Shown in pieces: positions 41,272-49,193 of a DNA stretch of 64,000 nucleotides. The stretch is from Blastococcus_B deserti (GTDB taxonomy: Bacteria > Actinomycetota > Actinomycetes > Mycobacteriales > Geodermatophilaceae), in contig NZ_JBHUHP010000023.1 in assembly GCF_042682525.1 (NCBI RefSeq), positions 21,979 through 85,978 on the forward strand, written 5' to 3'. Made by a program: the position numbers and the translations under genes. Position 1 is the stretch's first letter, and the number at the start of each line of letters is the position of its first letter. The notes beneath the pieces were generated by a model. It was not told the DNA's origin. It was given only the letters and a program-made list of their open reading frames with translations, and made no database searches.

Positions 41272-41502
41272 ATGACCACCACCGAAACGGGCAGCGTCAC
41301 CGGTACCAGGGACAAGGACTACAACCTCCTCTGGTTCACCGAGACCTGCCTCAGCAACGCGCTGCGCCTGGAGACCTACATCCAGGACGCCGAGCGCGAC
41401 GGGGACGCCGAACTGGCGGATCTGTTCCGCCGCGCGCAGGCCGAGAGCCGCAAGGGTGCCGAGCAGGGCAAGCAGATGCTGAGCCGTCGCATCGGTGGCT
41501 GA
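41272..41502 (+). CDS. Small helical protein, hypothetical
   Basis: A 76-residue protein after a good GAGGAG site. RDKDYNLLWFTETCLSNALR, LETYIQDAERDGDAELADLF and FRRAQAESRKGAEQGKQML are predicted helices resembling a short ferritin-like or four-helix fragment, but without the metal-ligand pattern. It has its own terminator (41519-41554) and follows another, so it is a single-gene unit. Function unknown. Confidence 0.75.
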   Translation: MTTTETGSVTGTRDKDYNLLWFTETCLSNALRLETYIQDAERDGDAELADLFRRAQAESRKGAEQGKQMLSRRIGG

Positions 41503-41518
41503 CCCAGCGGTACGACCC

Positions 41519-41554
41519 GCGAGGGCCCTCTCCCGATCGGGGGAGGGCCCTCGC
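41519..41554 (+). terminator. Terminator hairpin
   Basis: A 16-bp stem (GCGAGGGCCCTCTCCC with GGGGGAGGGCCCTCGC, one G-U pair) just after the 76-residue helical protein gene. Confidence 0.8.
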
Positions 41555-41634
41555 CACGTGGTGGCCGCCGCGGTGAGCCGGTCGTCGGCACGCGCTCTGC
41601 GCGGTGTCGGCACCGACCGTTAGCCTGGCCCGCG

Positions 41635-41700
41635 ATGAAGATCAAGCAGGTGGGCGCTCGGAGGCCGGGCACCGTCGGCCGCTCGCGGGTCGCCGCGTGA
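41635..41700 (+). CDS. Possible 21-residue leaderless upstream peptide
   Basis: The ATG at 41635 opens a 21-codon frame (MKIKQVGARRPGTVGRSRVA plus A) whose TGA overlaps the GTG of the next gene. A TAGCCT -10-like hexamer sits 8 bases before the ATG, the geometry of a leaderless transcript. The peptide is basic. It may be a translational leader or the remains of a longer start. Confidence 0.35.
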   Translation: MKIKQVGARRPGTVGRSRVAA

Positions 41701-42437
41701 AGCTGACCGTGGTGGGGTGCTCCGGCAGTGCCCCGGGGCCGAGGTCGGCCGCCTCGAGCTACCTGGTCGAGCACGACGGCTTCCGGCTGCTCCTCGACCT
41801 CGGCAACGGCGCCTTCGGCGCGCTGCAGGCGCTGGCTGATCCCGACGCGATCGACGCGATCTTCCTCAGCCACCTGCACGCCGACCACTGCCTCGACGTG
41901 GCCCCGTTCGTCGTCTGGCACCGCTACTCCGGGCGGGCGTCCAAGGAGCGGGTGCCGCTGTACGCACCGGTCGCCGCCGAACGGCGGCTCGCGCTGGCCT
42001 ACGACGCCGACGGCGACGGGATCACCGACGTCTTCGACTTCGTGCCGGTCGGGCCCGGGTCGTTCGCGCTGGGCCCGTTCGAGGTGTCGCTGGCGCGCAC
42101 CGCGCACCCGATCGAGTGCTACGCCATCCGGCTCGCCGTCGACGGGCGGTCGCTGGTGTACACCGGCGACACCGGTCCGAGCGAGCGGGTCGTGGAGCTC
42201 GCCCGCGGTGCCGACGTGCTCCTCGCCGAGGCCGCCCACCCGCCCGGACCGGGGCTGCCCGCGGGGCTGCACCTGACCGGTCGCGAGGCCGGCGAGCACG
42301 CGGCGGCCGCGGGGGTGGGCCGGCTGCTGCTCACCCACGTGCCGGCCTGGGTGGACGAGATCGGGCAGCTGTTCGCGGCCAGCGCCGTCTTCTCCGAGAC
42401 GGAGCTCGTCCGCAGCGGTGCCACCTACGAGATCTGA
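41697..42437 (+). CDS. Metallo-beta-lactamase-fold hydrolase (Rv1339-like phosphodiesterase candidate)
   Basis: A 246-residue protein: KLTVVGCSGSAPGPRSAASS, LLLDLGNGAFGALQ, the metal motif FLSHLHADHCLD, then VYTGDTGP, LLAEAAHPPG and LLTHVPAW. It aligns in layout with M. tuberculosis Rv1339, which lies near cysM and rph and has been described as an atypical cyclic-nucleotide phosphodiesterase. Here it is close to cysM but rph is 13 kb away. GTG 41697 begins the first strand; the start overlaps a 21-codon frame. A cAMP-degrading role would be notable given the cyclase at 51-54 kb. Confidence 0.85.
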   Translation: MKLTVVGCSGSAPGPRSAASSYLVEHDGFRLLLDLGNGAFGALQALADPDAIDAIFLSHLHADHCLDVAPFVVWHRYSGRASKERVPLYAPVAAERRLALAYDADGDGITDVFDFVPVGPGSFALGPFEVSLARTAHPIECYAIRLAVDGRSLVYTGDTGPSERVVELARGADVLLAEAAHPPGPGLPAGLHLTGREAGEHAAAAGVGRLLLTHVPAWVDEIGQLFAASAVFSETELVRSGATYEI

Positions 42438-43400
42438 GTGGCGGTCATGGCCGACGACGAGCGCGACGGCGTCCGCCTGACCAGCCTGGACCAGCCGCTG
42501 GGCGACGGCCTCGGGGTGACCAAGGGCGACCTCGTCGACCATCTGGACGCATTCGCCGACCGGCTGGTGCCGCTGCTGGCCGGCCGGCCGCTGACGATCA
42601 AGCGGGTGCGGCCCGGCTCCCCGCCGTTCATGCAGAAGAACGTCTCCAAGGGCGCCCCCGACTGGGTGCGCACCGTGACCGTGTGGTCCGAGGCCGCGCA
42701 CCGGGAGGTACACCAGGTGCTGTGCGAGGACCGCCGCACCCTGCTGTGGCTGGCCAACCAGCGCGCGGTCGAGTTCCACGTGCCGTTCTTCCGGGTCGGC
42801 GACCCGCGACCCACCGGCCTGGTGCTGGACCTGGACCCGCCCGAGGGCGCCGCCTTTCCCGTGGTGGCCCGGACGGCGCACCTCGTGCGGCAGGCCCTGG
42901 ACGATGCCGGGCTGGCCGGTGCGGTGAAGACCAGCGGGGCGAAGGGGCTGCACGTCCTCGTACCGATCCGTGGGGCGACCCCGGAGGACGCCGCCGCGGC
43001 CACCCGTGCCCTCGCGGCGCGGGCCGAGCGCCTCGACCCCGACCTCGCGACCACGGCCTACATCAAGGAGGACCGCGGCGGGAAGGTGTTCGTGGACTCC
43101 ACCCGGTCGGGCCAGGCGACGATCGTGGCGGCCTACAGCCCGCGCATCCGTCCCGGGCTCCCGGTGTCGGCACCGGTGGCGTGGGCTGCCGTGGACGCCG
43201 TACGGCCCGGAGACGTCACCGTGACGACGGCGCGGGAGGTGCTGGGTGACGTGGACGCCTGGGCCGCCGTCCTTCCCGCGCCGCAGGAACTGCCCCCGGA
43301 CCTGGTTGCCGAGGGCCACACCATCCCCGTCGCCCGGGTGCAGGCCATGCACGAGGGGCGGCGGCGCGCCCGCGCGAGGCGGGAGCGCGGCGAGGACTGA
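42438..43400 (+). CDS. LigD-type polymerase/primase (stand-alone PolDom)
   Basis: A 320-residue AEP-superfamily polymerase of the LigD polymerase type used in non-homologous end joining. Features: RPLTIKRVRPGSPPFMQKNV, LLWLANQRAVEFHVPFFRV, catalytic VLDLDPPEG, KTSGAKGLHVLVPIRG, and VFVDSTRSGQATIVAAYSPR. There is no ligase or phosphoesterase domain and no ku gene in the window. GTG 42438 directly follows the upstream stop; ATG 42447 is an alternative. Role in repair is known for the family; for this copy it is inferred. Confidence 0.9.
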   Translation: MAVMADDERDGVRLTSLDQPLGDGLGVTKGDLVDHLDAFADRLVPLLAGRPLTIKRVRPGSPPFMQKNVSKGAPDWVRTVTVWSEAAHREVHQVLCEDRRTLLWLANQRAVEFHVPFFRVGDPRPTGLVLDLDPPEGAAFPVVARTAHLVRQALDDAGLAGAVKTSGAKGLHVLVPIRGATPEDAAAATRALAARAERLDPDLATTAYIKEDRGGKVFVDSTRSGQATIVAAYSPRIRPGLPVSAPVAWAAVDAVRPGDVTVTTAREVLGDVDAWAAVLPAPQELPPDLVAEGHTIPVARVQAMHEGRRRARARRERGED

Positions 43401-43482
43401 CCGCCGTCCCCAGGTCCGGGGCCCGTCCACAGTCGCTCCCTGGGCGGGCGTTCTGTCGGTCCCGCAGCGCAGTGTGTGGCCC

Positions 43483-43968
43483 ATGACGAGCGACCCGCAG
43501 ACCATCGCCTGGCTGGACCAGGAGGACGCCCGCCTGGCGCAGGCCATCCGGGCGCACCGGTGGGCGGCGCAGTACGTCGGCGAGGGCGAGGAGCCCGACG
43601 AGCCCTCGTTCGGCTACACCATCGGCCTCTACGGGCTGGGCCACCCCGAGCTGGTCGTGGTCGGGCTGAGCGCGGAAGGCACGCACGGCCTGCTCGACCG
43701 TGTCGCGGGGATGGTGGTCGATGGTCGTGACCTGGTCGTCGGGGAACTGCTGACCTGGTCCGACCGGGCGGAGCGGCTCGTCGTCGAGGAGCTGCCCAAC
43801 CCGGGCGAGGTGGTTCTCGCCGCCAACCGCTTCTACCAGCGGCCGGCGGAGTTCTCCGTGCCCGCCTACCAGCTCACCTGGGACCACAGGGGCGGCGCCT
43901 TCCCCTGGGACGCCGACTACCCGTGTGGCCCCGAGTGCCAGCCGCGACCGGGCACCTGGCGGGCGTGA
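43483..43968 (+). CDS. DUF4262 protein
   Basis: A 161-residue protein of the DUF4262 family. PSFGYTIGLYGLGHPELVVV, the mid-region RVAGMVVDGRDLVVGELLTW and the C-terminal FSVPAYQLTWDHRGGAFPWD with YPCGPECQPRPG are typical. The family has no established activity. ATG 43483 is used. It is transcribed alone between the LigD polymerase gene and convergent bcp; two 16-base direct repeats (44006-44037) lie in the spacer. Confidence 0.85.
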   Translation: MTSDPQTIAWLDQEDARLAQAIRAHRWAAQYVGEGEEPDEPSFGYTIGLYGLGHPELVVVGLSAEGTHGLLDRVAGMVVDGRDLVVGELLTWSDRAERLVVEELPNPGEVVLAANRFYQRPAEFSVPAYQLTWDHRGGAFPWDADYPCGPECQPRPGTWRA

Positions 43969-44005
43969 CGGCCGCTCGGTGGCGCCCGGGCGGCCGTCCC
44001 CCGGT

Positions 44006-44037
44006 GGTGGTCTCCTCGGTCGGTGGTCTCCTCGGTC
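44006..44037. repeat. Two tandem 16-bp copies
   Basis: GGTGGTCTCCTCGGTC is repeated exactly twice in tandem, followed by a degenerate partial copy, in the spacer between the convergent DUF4262 and bcp genes. Probably simple slippage. Confidence 0.85.
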
Positions 44038-44061
44038 GGTGACGCTCCTCGGCCGGTGCGC

Positions 44062-44562
44062 TCAGTCGACGCCGAGGTCGCGCAGCAGCTTGGCCACGTG
44101 CCCGGTGGCCTTGACGTTGTAGGAGGCACGCTCGATCCGGCCCTCGGCGTCGACGATGAAGGTCGACCGGATCACGCCGACGACCTCCTTGCCATAGAGC
44201 TTCTTGGGGCCGTAGGCGCCGTAGGCCCGCAGCACGGTCTTGTCCGGGTCGGAGACCAGGGTGATGCCCAGGCCCTCCTTCTCGCGGAACCGCATCAGCT
44301 TCGCCGGCTCGTCGGGGGAGATGCCGATGATGTCCAGGCCCGCCTCGGCGAGGTCGCCGGCGGCGGCGGTGAAGTCGACGGCCTGGGTGGTGCACCCCGG
44401 GGTGAGAGCCGCCGGGTAGCAGTAGACGATCACGCGGCGGCCGCGGTGGTCGGCGAGGGTCACCAGGTTGCCGTCGGCGTCGGGCAGCGTGAAGTCCGGC
44501 GCCGGGTCGCCAGGAGACAGGCGGACCGGAGCGGCCTCGGGCGCGGTGTCGGTGTCGCTCAT
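44062..44562 (-). CDS. bcp: Thioredoxin-dependent peroxiredoxin (Bcp/PrxQ)
   Basis: A 166-residue peroxiredoxin. DPAPDFTLPDADGNLVTLAD precedes the active site YPAALTPGCTTQA, with the peroxidatic Cys in TPGCT, and a later GPKKLYGKEVVGVIRSTFIV strand. The second Cys found five residues later in many Bcp proteins is absent, so it is of the one-Cys type or uses another resolving thiol. It reduces peroxides. ATG 44562 is preferred over 44571 by family length. It is divergent from a MarR regulator. Confidence 0.92.
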   Translation of the reverse strand: MSDTDTAPEAAPVRLSPGDPAPDFTLPDADGNLVTLADHRGRRVIVYCYPAALTPGCTTQAVDFTAAAGDLAEAGLDIIGISPDEPAKLMRFREKEGLGITLVSDPDKTVLRAYGAYGPKKLYGKEVVGVIRSTFIVDAEGRIERASYNVKATGHVAKLLRDLGVD

Positions 44563-44654
44563 GAACCGCATCCTGCCGTGTGCGCGGTGCGACGTTGCAC
44601 CGGGTCACAGTCCCGGAAATTCGTGCAGTCCATTCACCGTGTAGGCTGTGCAGC

Positions 44655-45116
44655 GTGGCGGAGGGTCCGGACCCTGGTGCGGCACTGGGGCGGGTCCTCG
44701 AACTGACGGTGCTGCTGGGAGACGACATGGCGCAGGCCCTCGCGCGCGAGGGCCTGACCGGGCCGCGGGCCCATCTCCTGTGGGAACTCGGGCAGCGCGG
44801 CCCCAGCACCCAGAAGACGCTCGCCGACGCGCTGGGCGTCACGCCGCGAAACATCACCGGACTGGTCGACGGCCTGGTGGCGACCGGTTTCGTCACCCGG
44901 CAGGCCCATCCCACGGACCGCCGGGCCACGCTGGTCACCCTGACCGACCGCGGTGCCCGCACCGCGGAGGGTTTCGTGACGGGGCGCGCCGCTCTCGCCG
45001 AGCAGCTGTTCGGCGGTATGCCGGCCCCCGTCCTCGCCCACCTTCTCGAAGGACTCGACATCGTGCTGGAGCGGCTGCGTGCCGCGCTGGCCGAGGCAGC
45101 GGAGCAACGTCGATGA
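44655..45116 (+). CDS. MarR-family transcriptional regulator
   Basis: A 153-residue winged-helix protein: LTGPRAHLLWELGQRGPSTQ, KTLADALGVTPRNITGLVDG (helix-turn-helix) and VATGFVTRQAHPTDRRATLV with TLTDRGA (wing). No conserved Cys in the sensing helix is apparent. GTG 44655 is leaderless-looking (TAGGCT 6 bases upstream). Its stop overlaps the following membrane-protein ATG. It diverges from bcp, so it may control bcp, the membrane protein, or itself. Confidence 0.9.
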   Translation: MAEGPDPGAALGRVLELTVLLGDDMAQALAREGLTGPRAHLLWELGQRGPSTQKTLADALGVTPRNITGLVDGLVATGFVTRQAHPTDRRATLVTLTDRGARTAEGFVTGRAALAEQLFGGMPAPVLAHLLEGLDIVLERLRAALAEAAEQRR

Positions 45117-45760
45117 CGGGCACGGGCACGCGCGCGGGTTCGATCGCTCGCCGGCTGGCCGTCGCGGAGTTCCGCCAGTACGGCGCCCTCCGGCGTTGGC
45201 TGCTGCGCCGCCCCGACATCCCGGCGGGGGCGACCGGCTTTTCCTACGTCGGCATCGTCCTTCCGGTCCTCTGGGCCTTCATCGTGGTCTCGGCGCTCGA
45301 GGTCGTGATCGTCCACATCGTCGTGCCCTGGCCCACCGTGCGCCTGGTCCTCGACGTCCTCGGCGTCTGGGGCGTGCTCTGGATGCTCGGTCTCACGGCG
45401 AGCCTGACCGTCACGCCGCACCTGCTCGACGACGAAGGGCTCCGCATCCGCAACGGGGTGATGACGGACGTACCCGTTCCCTGGGAGGCGGTGACGGCGG
45501 TCGCCGTGCGCCAGCGCGCGCGGGAGAGGTCCCGGGCGGTGCAGGTGGACCGGGACGGTGACGGCGTCGTGCTGAACGTCGTCGCGGGCGGCCAGACGAA
45601 CGTCGACATCACCCTGCGCCATCCGCTGGAGGTCGAGCTCTCCTCGGGTTCCGAGCGGATCACTGCGATCCGGCTGCATGCCGACGACCCCCGCGGTCTG
45701 GTGGCTGCCGCTCGCGCATGCCTGCCCCGCAGCCAGGGAGCGACGCCCCCGCCCGCGTGA
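45113..45760 (+). CDS. Membrane protein with C-terminal PH-like domain, hypothetical
   Basis: A 215-residue protein. Two hydrophobic helices (VGIVLPVLWAFIVVSALEVV and WGVLWMLGLTASLTVTPHLL) are followed by a beta-rich part: LDDEGLRIRNGVMTDVPVPW, EAVTAVAVRQRARE and GVVLNVVAGGQTNVDITLRH. This resembles bacterial PH-domain (bPH) membrane proteins that read a signal or lipid near the membrane; no closer family is recognised. ATG 45113 overlaps the MarR stop (ATGA), so the two are co-expressed. Confidence 0.75.
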   Translation: MTGTGTRAGSIARRLAVAEFRQYGALRRWLLRRPDIPAGATGFSYVGIVLPVLWAFIVVSALEVVIVHIVVPWPTVRLVLDVLGVWGVLWMLGLTASLTVTPHLLDDEGLRIRNGVMTDVPVPWEAVTAVAVRQRARERSRAVQVDRDGDGVVLNVVAGGQTNVDITLRHPLEVELSSGSERITAIRLHADDPRGLVAAARACLPRSQGATPPPA

Positions 45761-45969
45761 GTGCGAGCCCGGTCGCCAGCCCGCCGGGAACGACCTCCAC
45801 GGGGACGAGGTCAGGCCGTGGTCGGTGCCCCTTCGCCGGCTCCGGCACCGTCGTCGCGCCCTGCAACGTCCGGAAGCCGACAGCCGCGATGTCGGACGGC
45901 GGACAGCCGGCTCCCCGTGGCACCGCGACAGTCGTTCCACCGCAGTTTCACCGACCACGGGAGGATCCG

Positions 45970-46107
45970 ATGACCGAGACCGACCGGCCACGCCCGGGAC
46001 TGTTCGGAACCGACGACGGCGAGGGGCACGGGTCGTGGCCCGTCGGCGCCGACGCGGAGCGGAGCGAGGCAGGGGAGGCGCTCCTTCCCGGCAGTCGGCG
46101 TCCCTGA
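45970..46107 (+). CDS. 45-residue hypothetical protein
   Basis: ATG 45970 follows GGGAGG by 6 bases and opens a 45-codon frame (MTETDRPRPGLFGTDDGEGH and onward, ending LLPGSRRP). Acidic and Gly-rich, no hydrophobic segment. The ribosome site is the main support. The flanking 45761-45969 shows no other gene. Confidence 0.4.
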   Translation: MTETDRPRPGLFGTDDGEGHGSWPVGADAERSEAGEALLPGSRRP

Positions 46108-46406
46108 CCGCGGCAGGGCGGCACCGCGCCGGGGAGCCGCGCGGGAGCGGCATCGATGCCGACGACCTCGGTGCCGCCCCCCTGTCGGGGGCAGCGGACA
46201 GCAGATGGCGATTCCTGCGCCGCCCACCGCCGAGAATCCGCCGGGCACCCCCGCTGAGCTGCGGGCAGCCGCCCCGGCGGGCGGGGGAACGCCGTGTCGT
46301 CCCCCCTTCCGCGGCCCCGGCTCCTCGCGTCATGCTCCCCGCCGGGCCGCTGACCTGGCCGGTCACGACTCTGTGGCCCACGTCCGGCCCGAGGGCAGGA
46401 GCAGCT
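46108..46406. other. Intergenic region upstream of the Crp/Fnr gene
   Basis: About 300 bases in which I see no supported gene on either strand. It precedes the Crp/Fnr regulator and should contain its promoter, but I found no clear CRP/FNR-like palindrome by eye. Confidence 0.4.
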
Positions 46407-47081
46407 GTGGACGAGAGCCTCCGGGTGAGAGCGCTGGCCGCGTGCCGTCTCTTCGCCGCCGTGCCCGAGCCCGACCTGTGCCGGCTGGCGGCCGAGGCCA
46501 CCGTCCGCCGCTACCGGCGCGGACAGCTCCTGTTCTACGAGGGCGACCCGGCGGACGCGCTGCTCGTGGTGGTCGACGGCAGCCTCAAGGCGGTGAGCGC
46601 GTCACCGCACGGCGAGGAACACCTGCTGGCCGTGCTGGAACGCGGTGAGACGGTGGGCGAACTCACCGTCGCGGACGGAGGACCGCGGTCGGCCACGATC
46701 GCGGCCCTGACCGACGCCACGGTGCTGCGCATCCCGCGCGAGATCGTGCTGGGCGCGATGGAGCGTTCGCCGCGCCTCACCCGGGCGCTGCTCGTGTCGC
46801 TCGCCGGAACGATCCGGCGGCTGACCGACGACGCAGCCGATCTCGTGTTCCTCGACGTCCCACGGCGGGTCGCGAAGCTGCTGCTGGCACTTCCCCGGGA
46901 AGGCGCGGACGGCCGCATCCGCACCCGGCTGACGCAGACCGAGCTGGCCGAGCGGGTCGGCGCCTCCCGGCAGAGCTTGAACGCCGCGCTGCAGAGCTTC
47001 CAGCGTCGTGGGTGGATATCCGTCGACGCCCACGAGCTGCGGCTCCGTGACGAGGCGGCACTGCGCCGATTCGTCGGTTGA
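46407..47081 (+). CDS. Crp/Fnr-family regulator
   Basis: A 224-residue regulator. The cyclic-nucleotide-binding domain (about 10-125) has the phosphate-binding cassette GELTVADGGPRSATI with Glu85 and Arg94, the residues that contact the ribose and phosphate in cAMP receptors. The C-terminal helix-turn-helix reads TQTELAERVGASRQSLNAAL. There is no N-terminal Cys cluster of FNR type, so it is more likely a CRP-like nucleotide sensor. GTG 46407 follows AGGAG. It is 12 bases upstream of an MFS protein that itself carries a cyclic-nucleotide-binding domain, so they are probably one operon. Confidence 0.9.
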   Translation: MDESLRVRALAACRLFAAVPEPDLCRLAAEATVRRYRRGQLLFYEGDPADALLVVVDGSLKAVSASPHGEEHLLAVLERGETVGELTVADGGPRSATIAALTDATVLRIPREIVLGAMERSPRLTRALLVSLAGTIRRLTDDAADLVFLDVPRRVAKLLLALPREGADGRIRTRLTQTELAERVGASRQSLNAALQSFQRRGWISVDAHELRLRDEAALRRFVG

Positions 47082-47093
47082 GGGTCGGTCCAC

Positions 47094-48770
47094 GTGGCGA
47101 CCGGGCAGCTGCCGGGCACGAGATCCCCGACGAGGCGCTCGGTCCTCGCCCGCCGCGACTACCGCCTGCTGCTGCTGTCGTTCACGACCTCGCGACTGGG
47201 TGACTTCCTCTACCTCGTCGCACTCTCCGCCTATCTGTACGACCGCACGGGGTCGGCGGGTTGGGTGTCCGCCGCGGCGCTGAGCCGCTTCGTCCCGTAC
47301 ACGTTGCTCTCACCGATCGCCGGTGTGGTGGCCGACCGCGTCGAGCGTCGCAAGGTCATGGCCGCGGGCGACCTCGTCCAGCTCCTGGTGATGGCTGGTC
47401 TCACGGTGGCCGTCATCCTCGGTGGACCGGCCCTGCTGGTCGTCTCCCTGTCCGCGGTCTCCGCGTCGGCGGCGACCCTCTACCAGGCCTCCGCTTCGGC
47501 GATGGTCGCCGGCACCGTGCCGGAGGACGAACTGGTCGCTGCGAACTCACTGGTCAGCACGGTGGACGAGGTCGCGTTCGTCGCCGGGCCCGCAGTGGGG
47601 GGTGCGCTCCTGGTCCTGGGGGAGCCGGCGTGGGCGTTCGGCATCAACGCCGCCACGTTCGCGGTGTCGGCGGCGTTCCTGCTCGCCATCCGGCGGACCT
47701 CCCGGCCCGCGGCAGGCAGGGACGTCAGCCCGGTCGGGGCACTGCGCGAAGGCGTCCGCACGCTGGTCCGCAACCGCACGGTCCTGGTGCTCGTCGGGTG
47801 CCTGGTGGCCGGCGCCGTCGTCTACGGCGTCGAGCTCGTCCTGCTGGTGGTGGTGAGCAGTGAGCTCCTGGGCACCGCGTCCGGAGGGCTGGGCTGGCTG
47901 CTCGCCGCATCGGGCGCAGGAGGCGTGCTGGGCGCCGTCGTCAGTCCTCGCCTCGCCCGTGTGTCGCGACCGCGCGCGACGATCACGCTGCTGGTGCTCA
48001 TGACCGGTCTGCCGCTGGCTTCGCTGGCGGTCATCCGCATGCCCGCGGTGGCCTACGCCGTCCTGGTGCTCGAGGGCATCGCGATCGTCTCGCTCGACAT
48101 CCTGGTCGAGACGACGATGCAGCGCGGCGTGCCCGGCGACGTCCTCGGCCGGGTCTCGGGACTGGTTCTCTCCCTGACCGCCGTGGGCACCGCCGTCGGC
48201 ACGCTCGGGGCGCCGCTGCTGGCCGACGGCCTCGGCCTGGAGTGGGCGCTGGTCGTGGCAGGTGTCGTCCCGGTCGCGCTCGCGGCCGTCGCGCTGCTCC
48301 TCATTCCCCAGCTGGACGCGGCGGTGGAGCGGGGGCGGCACGCCCTCGCCCCCCGCGTGGCGGTGCTCGAGCGGCTGCGGATCTTCTCGGGGGCGGGCCG
48401 GGCGGCGCTGGAGCGGCTGGCCCGAGCCGCCGAGGAGCAGCGGTTGCCGACCGGCGCCGTCGTGCTGCGGCAGGGCGATCCGGCCGACGACCTGTTCGTC
48501 CTGGTGGAGGGCAGCCTAGTGGTCGACCACGACGACGGCACCGGCCCGCGGCGGATCAACGAGATGACCGCGCCCGACTACCTCGGCGAGATCGGGCTGG
48601 TGGAACGGGTGCCACGGACCGCGACGGTGACGACGGCGTCGGAGGCGGTGCTCTGGCGGCTGCCCGGACAGCTCTTCCTCGGGACGGTCACCGCGGCGCC
48701 GGCGTTCTCGCCGGTGCTCACCGCCGGCATCAGCTCCCGGCTGGCCCGCACCCCCGCCGTGCGAGCCTGA
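47094..48770 (+). CDS. MFS transporter fused to a cyclic-nucleotide-binding domain
   Basis: A 558-residue protein. About 20-410 form 10-12 hydrophobic helices of MFS type (RLGDFLYLVALSAYLYDRTG; GVVADRVERRKVMAAGDLVQ, the loop 2-3 motif). About 425-545 are a cyclic-nucleotide-binding domain: FSGAGRAALERLARAAEEQR, LPTGAVVLRQGDPADDLFVL and the binding cassette GEIGLVERVPRTATV with the expected Glu and Arg. Cytoplasmic gating or regulation of transport by cAMP/cGMP is a natural inference. GTG 47094 lies 12 bases after the Crp/Fnr stop. Confidence 0.88.
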   Translation: MATGQLPGTRSPTRRSVLARRDYRLLLLSFTTSRLGDFLYLVALSAYLYDRTGSAGWVSAAALSRFVPYTLLSPIAGVVADRVERRKVMAAGDLVQLLVMAGLTVAVILGGPALLVVSLSAVSASAATLYQASASAMVAGTVPEDELVAANSLVSTVDEVAFVAGPAVGGALLVLGEPAWAFGINAATFAVSAAFLLAIRRTSRPAAGRDVSPVGALREGVRTLVRNRTVLVLVGCLVAGAVVYGVELVLLVVVSSELLGTASGGLGWLLAASGAGGVLGAVVSPRLARVSRPRATITLLVLMTGLPLASLAVIRMPAVAYAVLVLEGIAIVSLDILVETTMQRGVPGDVLGRVSGLVLSLTAVGTAVGTLGAPLLADGLGLEWALVVAGVVPVALAAVALLLIPQLDAAVERGRHALAPRVAVLERLRIFSGAGRAALERLARAAEEQRLPTGAVVLRQGDPADDLFVLVEGSLVVDHDDGTGPRRINEMTAPDYLGEIGLVERVPRTATVTTASEAVLWRLPGQLFLGTVTAAPAFSPVLTAGISSRLARTPAVRA

Positions 48771-48967
48771 CCTGCCTCGCGGCCGGCTGCGGACCGGACA
48801 CCGAGGCGAGTGCTGCCCCCGGCGCGCCCACCGATGCCCGGGCCCGTGTGCCGCCGGTCGGCCACGTGTCGGCCCCTCTGTCGCCTCCCTGACAGTGCCT
48901 CGTCGACCCTCGCGCGAACCTCGGACCGGGGCCCGCGGCGGAGCGGGCACGAAGGAGGCGTACCGCC
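48771..48967. other. Intergenic region
   Basis: Nothing recognised on either strand; it separates the MFS-CNB gene from a possible broken secreted-peptide gene. Confidence 0.4.
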
Positions 48968-49185
48968 ATGGGAGAACGGCTCGGCGGCGGGGCGGGTCGG
49001 GCGGCGCCGTCCGGAGCAGGATCCAGGGCCCGCGGCCGGCCGCCCTCGTCCTGCTGACGGCGACGCTGCTGACCGGCGGGGTCCTAGGCGGGACGGGATC
49101 GGCGGACCCTGCGACCACGGTCGTCGCACCAGGTGCGGTCCCCTCCGAGGGGACGGCCCTCGGGATCGTCACGGTGGTCCGCTGA
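48968..49185 (+). pseudogene. Possible frameshifted small secreted peptide gene
   Basis: AAGGAGG is placed 9 bases before an ATG at 48968, but that frame stops after 29 codons. A neighbouring frame of the same stretch encodes a clean signal peptide (RPAALVLLTATLLTGGVLGG) followed by TGSADPATTVVAPGAVPSEG and ends at 49185. A single frameshift in the Gly-rich run would join them into a secreted peptide of about 70 residues. It may be a true pseudogene, a sequencing error in a GC run, or coincidence. Confidence 0.35.
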
Positions 49186-49193
49186 CCAGCGGA

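Noticed and set aside
44006..44037. A regulatory repeat between DUF4262 and bcp
   Set aside because: It sits between convergent gene ends and looks like a simple tandem duplication.
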